From contig WPIO01000051.1 of assembly GCA_009760855.2 (NCBI GenBank), forward strand, positions 304,001-368,000: 64,000 nucleotides of DNA, written 5' to 3'. A program made the position numbers and the translations under genes. This DNA comes from Cristatella mucedo (lineage: Eukaryota; Bryozoa; Phylactolaemata; Cristatellidae). Below the pieces are notes generated by a model. The model was not told the DNA's origin. It ran no database searches and saw only the letters and a list, made by a program, of their open reading frames with translations. Of the stretch, positions 61,656 to 64,000 are shown one piece after another (the first letter of the stretch is position 1; the number at the start of each line of letters is the position of its first letter).

Positions 61656-64000
61656 ATTGTATTGTACATATTTTCTCGCAAGAAGCAGAACCTGTGCGTC
61701 CATATTTGTGCATTTAAGGGGTATACAGCAGCTACTGCTCCACAGTTTACTATGGAAGCCTCGGGCTTTGCGACATGGCCAACAATGGGCATCGCTAGTT
61801 CTCCCAAATGTGAAATTTTCATCTTCCTAAACATTATTCGTAGTTTTCTAGATAAATACTAGCACTGTATTCGTTTCTGACAGAACACATCTGAGCATGC
61901 TGCTTACACATTTTCAAGCACACGCGTCGGTGAAGCATTGTTTTTCTTCTGAGTAAGCATCATCCAGCTCAAACTGGTGTCTGCAACGCACAGTGAATAT
62001 TAGCTAATACTGTTGATTGCAACTAAGTCAGCCAATCTGACATTAAGATAGGCATTAGATTAGCACCGAAGCTCACAGCTCTACGCCAATTATGTAGAAA
62101 AAATCATTCACCTACGTACTTTTGTTTCCTTAAAGCACATAACAACTAGCCTCAGACGAGTAAGTGAATTTACTTAGGGCTAAGACTTGAATAACGGCAG
62201 CCAAATTGGCTGAGTCCTGTAGCCCACCCTAGCCATTGGTCTCAGCGTGCTAGGATAGTGTGGATATTTGACCTTATATTATTGACCTTATATTATACTC
62301 TTAATGTTCATCATTTGCAAACCTGCTGAGCTTGTTAGCAGCGGCTGAGAAGGGAAAAAGAGCCAATGTGCCCGAAGAATTTCCGATCACGACCATCTCG
62401 GTATATGTTTTATTTATCCAAGAGTTCGTATAGTGACTCTGGAATTTAAGTCTTTACAACAAACGTAACGGTTCTAATACTTTGGGCTATGAGGCCGAAT
62501 GTTATGGGAAGTATGCTCCCCATAGCAAAGTAAAATAAATCAACAAAGAAGACTAAATGCACAGATTACAGTCCATGTCCTCATCATGCAGCTAGTATAT
62601 GTCACGGCCGTAGAGAGCCACGTGTGAGCCTTAAGAAGCATCGAGTGCAAATCATCACTTCCGGTGGCCTTTAATTAAGTCGTAGCCATCGAATATGACA
62701 TATACAGGTCCTGATGCTTTTTATCTCAGGAACCGCTAATAATGTTTTGAACCGGTCATTACCTGGCTGAATTAATGCGGAATATTTTCAGTATAATATC
62801 ATAATGTGCATATAAATTGACCGACTGAGGCCGCGAATGAATTTAGCTTGTTGCTGAATCGTCGGTCTATGGAGAATGCTAAACTGACTAAATGTTTCGT
62901 TATTCTGAGCTTAACTGGTGACTGAATTTGTGGTTGAATGACGTACCTGGAGTCTGCCCATTTAACTATTGCAGTCTTTAGTGCGATCGCCAGCTATAAA
63001 GTGATGGCGGTATAATTAGCTTCGCAATAACTGCCTGTATCGCACCACTTTAGTGACGCTAGATTAGGATGCCTTTTCCAGAAAAGCGGTGCAAGTAATA
63101 GTATAGCACTCACGTGCATAACCAAAGGCTCTTGAAAATAGCACCTTGAAGCAAGGCTACGAAGTCATTGACGTAGTTCCCATGCATAACGTACGCGGAC
63201 GACTACAGAGCCCAATGAAAATTAACCAAGCCCGTACCTTAGCTACGACTCGTCCACGTTTGTTCGAGCTCCATGTACTCCTCAGCTCAAGCGAGCGACC
63301 TGGATTTCAGAAAGCTAGCAGACACTTACAACATAAATGACCAATCACCTAATAAGATCCCACATGTTTTATAGGATCTATGCCACAGGCCACACTGCAT
63401 TGGCTTTCTGGCAATCAGATTGACCGAAGATCAACAAACAGTCTGTGGAAGCTGCCAGATTTTTTTATTTCTAGCAACCACATTAACCGGCTGATTGGAA
63501 AGATGCCTTTAAATTAGGAAGTTTGGGTTGAGTAGTCTGGTAGTTTTCTTGTCAAAATGGATGGGAAACGGAGCGTGTCTGCTTCCATACTGAGTGCCGA
63601 CGAATAATATTTTGTCTCGTTGGGAAATGATTTCAAACACTTCGGGTTACCGGCCCAGTGCTCTACCTGTCGTGACCTATCGGGTCTACTCGTCATTGGG
63701 CATCGAACGCAGGGCTTTTGAAGCTCCAGTTTTAAATTTCCACTACAGTGCTCAAGCCGAAAAATGGCTGCGCACTGCAAGAAGGAATTTGTATGGCAGC
63801 AGATTGGGACGACTGAAGCAGCTACCATTACGCCAGCTGTGGCCGGTGAACCAGAGAGCAGCGAGCATAGCGACCGTACGCGTCCTGGCAAGAATGGGAA
63901 GCCTGCACAAGAGCTATTCACCAAAGCCAAGCCCTTGGCAACGGTGTGCAGCTGAAAGCATGCTGCAGCTGTTTAAGGTCGCGCACCCGGCTGCGAGTGC
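61656..64000. other. no gene supported
   Basis: A 138-codon minus-strand frame (63930-63514) starts at TTG and has no recognised domain. No recognised repeat. Confidence 0.45.

Noticed and set aside
63514-63930. 138-codon minus-strand frame
   Set aside because: Starts at TTG and shows no family I can name with confidence.

Overview
This is invertebrate metazoan nuclear DNA; the phylum cannot be fixed from the sequence. The evidence is a spliced rhodopsin-family GPCR gene with a GT-AG intron and AATAAA signal, L2/CR1-type non-LTR retrotransposons with APE endonuclease and YADD reverse transcriptase, tRNA-derived SINEs, and long (GA)n, (CT)n, (CA)n and (TA)n microsatellites. No operon, Shine-Dalgarno or other prokaryotic feature is visible. 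Most long open frames are microsatellite translations (Ser-Leu or Arg-Glu polymers) or Arg/Ala-rich frames inside GC-rich islands, and many do not begin at ATG; I do not treat these as genes.

Layout. At 1.1-4.3 kb there is a two-exon class A GPCR gene (1383-1575 joined to 3264-4099, 342 residues), starting in a GC-rich island. From 5 to 20 kb the DNA is mostly decayed mobile elements: tRNA-type SINEs (family A), degenerate LINE ends, a long (GA)n tract, then two large minus-strand L2-like LINE copies (14.5-16.3 kb with most of the RT, 17.9-20.0 kb with the endonuclease half and a duplicated 5' end). From 20.6 to 28.8 kb lies a long GC-rich, CpG-rich region with a good TATA box (26854) and a small possible gene (27463-27822). 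A second GC-rich island at 38.2-40.4 kb holds a 258-codon ORF for a possible tail-anchored membrane protein. A third GC-rich stretch (45.1-46.3 kb) has no gene I can support. From 41 to 61 kb repeats dominate again: a CA/TA microsatellite, a second LINE family (43.2, 53.5 and 56.8 kb), an L2-like copy split by a 1,115-bp solo-LTR-like insertion (50.5-52.3 kb), a long-TIR element (56.7-57.3 kb), and an L2-like copy split by a microsatellite and a SINE (58.1-59.8 kb). The rest of the window shows no confident gene.

How the parts relate. The strongest system-level signal is a LINE/SINE partnership. Seven tRNA-headed SINE B copies end in about 50 bp closely matching the 3' end of the L2-like LINE. 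Both can fold the same two-part hairpin (AGCGCC pairing with GGCGCT outside, AGAGA with TCTCT inside). This fits a SINE mobilised by the LINE's reverse transcriptase. SINE A has a different tail and probably a different partner. Several nested insertions let relative ages be read directly: LTR into LINE, SINE B into LINE, microsatellite growth inside a LINE RT domain, and a LINE fragment at the inner edge of a TIR.
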